A stretch of DNA of 64,000 nt from Phycisphaerales bacterium UBA854 (GTDB taxonomy: Bacteria; Planctomycetota; Phycisphaerae; Phycisphaerales; SM1A02): the NCBI GenBank assembly GCA_002295885.1, contig DBGM01000030.1, forward strand, positions 27,848-91,847. Reading direction: 5' to 3'. A model generated the notes under the pieces. The model saw only the letters and a list, made by a program, of their open reading frames with translations, was not told the DNA's origin and did no database searches. The first letter of the stretch is position 1. Every line of letters starts with the position of its first letter. Below, in pieces: positions 63,087 to 64,000 of the stretch. Both the position numbers and the translations under genes were made by a program.

Positions 63087-63656
63087 ATGAAGCTGATCGT
63101 GGGCATCGGCAACCCGGGCGTCGAATACGACCGCACCCGACACAACGTCGGATTCGAGGTGCTCGACCGCCTTGCGCGCCGCCTTGCTCCCGGCGAAGTG
63201 GCCAGAAGCCGCTTCCACGGATCCACGATCGAAGCCATGGACGGGGACGAGAAGATCATGCTCCTGAAGCCGACCACTTACGTGAACCGCTCCGGCGAAT
63301 CGGTCGCCGAGGCGATGCGCTTCTACAAGATGACGCCGGCGGACGACCTGCTGGTGATCGTCGACGACGCGGCGCTTCCCTGCGGTTCGCTCCGACTTCG
63401 CACCGAAGGCGGCAGCGGCGGTCACAACGGCCTCGAGAACATCTCGTCCCACCTCGGCACGGATGCATGGAGCAGGCTGCGCATCGGGATCGATGCTCCC
63501 CGACCCGGGCAGCCCCTCGAGAAACACGTGCTGGAACGGTTCCGGCCCGACGAACAGGACACCATCGACGCCGCCTGCGATCGGGCGGCGGACGCCACCG
63601 CGTGCTGGATCCTCGAAGGAGCCACACGCACCATGAACGAATACAACCCCGCCTGA
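63087..63656 (+). CDS. pth: Peptidyl-tRNA hydrolase
   Basis: A 189-residue enzyme: VGIGNPGVEYDRTRHNVGFE with the catalytic His in RHN, KPTTYVNRSGE, VDDAALPCGSLRLR and GGSGGHNGLENI. It frees tRNAs from stalled peptidyl-tRNAs. The ATG at 63087 follows GAAAGGAA at 6 nt; the longer open frame upstream is inside the L25 gene. Confidence 0.97.
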   Translation: MKLIVGIGNPGVEYDRTRHNVGFEVLDRLARRLAPGEVARSRFHGSTIEAMDGDEKIMLLKPTTYVNRSGESVAEAMRFYKMTPADDLLVIVDDAALPCGSLRLRTEGGSGGHNGLENISSHLGTDAWSRLRIGIDAPRPGQPLEKHVLERFRPDEQDTIDAACDRAADATACWILEGATRTMNEYNPA

Positions 63657-63695
63657 GCCACCCGCGGCCGCGGCGGATCGATGAAGAGGATTCCA

Positions 63696-64000
63696 ATGAG
63701 CGACAACACCAAGCGAATGTACGAGGGCATGTTCCTCTTTCCCCAGAACACGATCTCCGATCTCCAGTCGGCGACCGACCACGTCATGGCCCTGCTCAAG
63801 CGGGCGGATGCCGAGGTCGTGAGCTTCAAGAAGTGGGACGATCGCCGTCTGGCCTACGAGATCAAGGGCAACAAGCGAGGCGTGTACTTCCTGACGTTCT
63901 TCCGCTGCGAACCGTCCCGGGTCGCGGACCTCGAACGGAGCTGCAACCTGTCCGAGCAGCTGCTCCGATCCCTGGTCATCCGCGCCGATCACCTCAACAC
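63696..64000 (+). CDS. rpsF: Ribosomal protein bS6 (partial, runs off window)
   Basis: The first 101 residues are visible: MYEGMFLFPQ at residues 8-17, KKWDDRRLAYEIKG in the middle, and LSEQLLRSLVIRAD at the end, all typical of S6. GAAGAGGA lies 5-6 nt before the ATG. It is the head of the usual rpsF-ssb-rpsR-rplI cluster, which would continue beyond the window. Confidence 0.93.
   Translation, partial: MSDNTKRMYEGMFLFPQNTISDLQSATDHVMALLKRADAEVVSFKKWDDRRLAYEIKGNKRGVYFLTFFRCEPSRVADLERSCNLSEQLLRSLVIRADHLN

Noticed and set aside
1..64000. Prophage, insertion sequence, integron or CRISPR array.
   Set aside because: No transposase, integrase, cas gene or regularly spaced repeats were seen on either strand.

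Overview
The window is a gene-dense, GC-rich bacterial chromosome segment with no phage, insertion sequence or CRISPR array. Protein content points to the phylum Planctomycetota, probably class Phycisphaerae. This is inferred from a type II secretion/type IV pilus-like locus with greatly enlarged pseudopilins (including a 2352-residue GspK-like protein of a kind I associate with planctomycetes), DUF1844 and lamin-tail-domain proteins, tandem TPR-sulfotransferases and YpdA-type oxidoreductase genes. No rRNA or other definitive marker is present, so the taxonomic call is moderate.

Layout. 1-6.4 kb: the 3' end of a tRNA with its terminator, a small DUF4870 membrane protein, a kinase/PLP phospho-lyase fusion, and two tandem TPR-sulfotransferases. 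6.4-8.9 kb: formimidoylglutamate deiminase (hutF) with an ArgE-like M20 hydrolase. 8.9-14 kb: an S9 peptidase overlapping a BtpA-family gene, then kbl and an SDR-type threonine dehydrogenase, which form a threonine-to-glycine pathway. 14-21.5 kb: rlmN, two secreted helical proteins of unknown function, a YpdA-like oxidoreductase facing a peroxiredoxin, yraN, and a SurA-like lipoprotein. 21.5-27.6 kb: DUF1844 protein, a multi-pass membrane protein, hemW, a small FHA protein, a 58-residue zinc-ribbon protein, purA and uppS.

27.6-47.5 kb, all on the minus strand: a secretion/pilus locus read as GspE-like, PilT, GspE-like, GspF, then six pseudopilins in the order G, G', H, I, J, K, nearly all with overlapping start/stop codons. 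Secretin, assembly-platform and prepilin-peptidase genes are not in the window. 47.6-59.4 kb: a CoaB-only ligase, thiG and thiS, an NhaD-like antiporter with a His-rich loop, a phosphomannomutase, a DinG-like helicase, rsmG, rodA, mrdA (PBP2) and aat. 59.4-64 kb: a secreted lamin-tail protein with a Pro-rich tail, then tRNA-Gln, a GlmU-type uridylyltransferase, prs, rplY/ctc, pth and the start of rpsF, a translation/nucleotide cluster.

Two genome-wide habits stand out. Convergent genes abut or overlap at their 3' ends instead of being separated by terminators. Several genes lack a Shine-Dalgarno sequence and instead carry a TANNNT hexamer 6-9 nt before the start codon, as expected for leaderless transcripts. 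The most unusual element is the enlarged pseudopilin set ending in the giant GspK-like protein.
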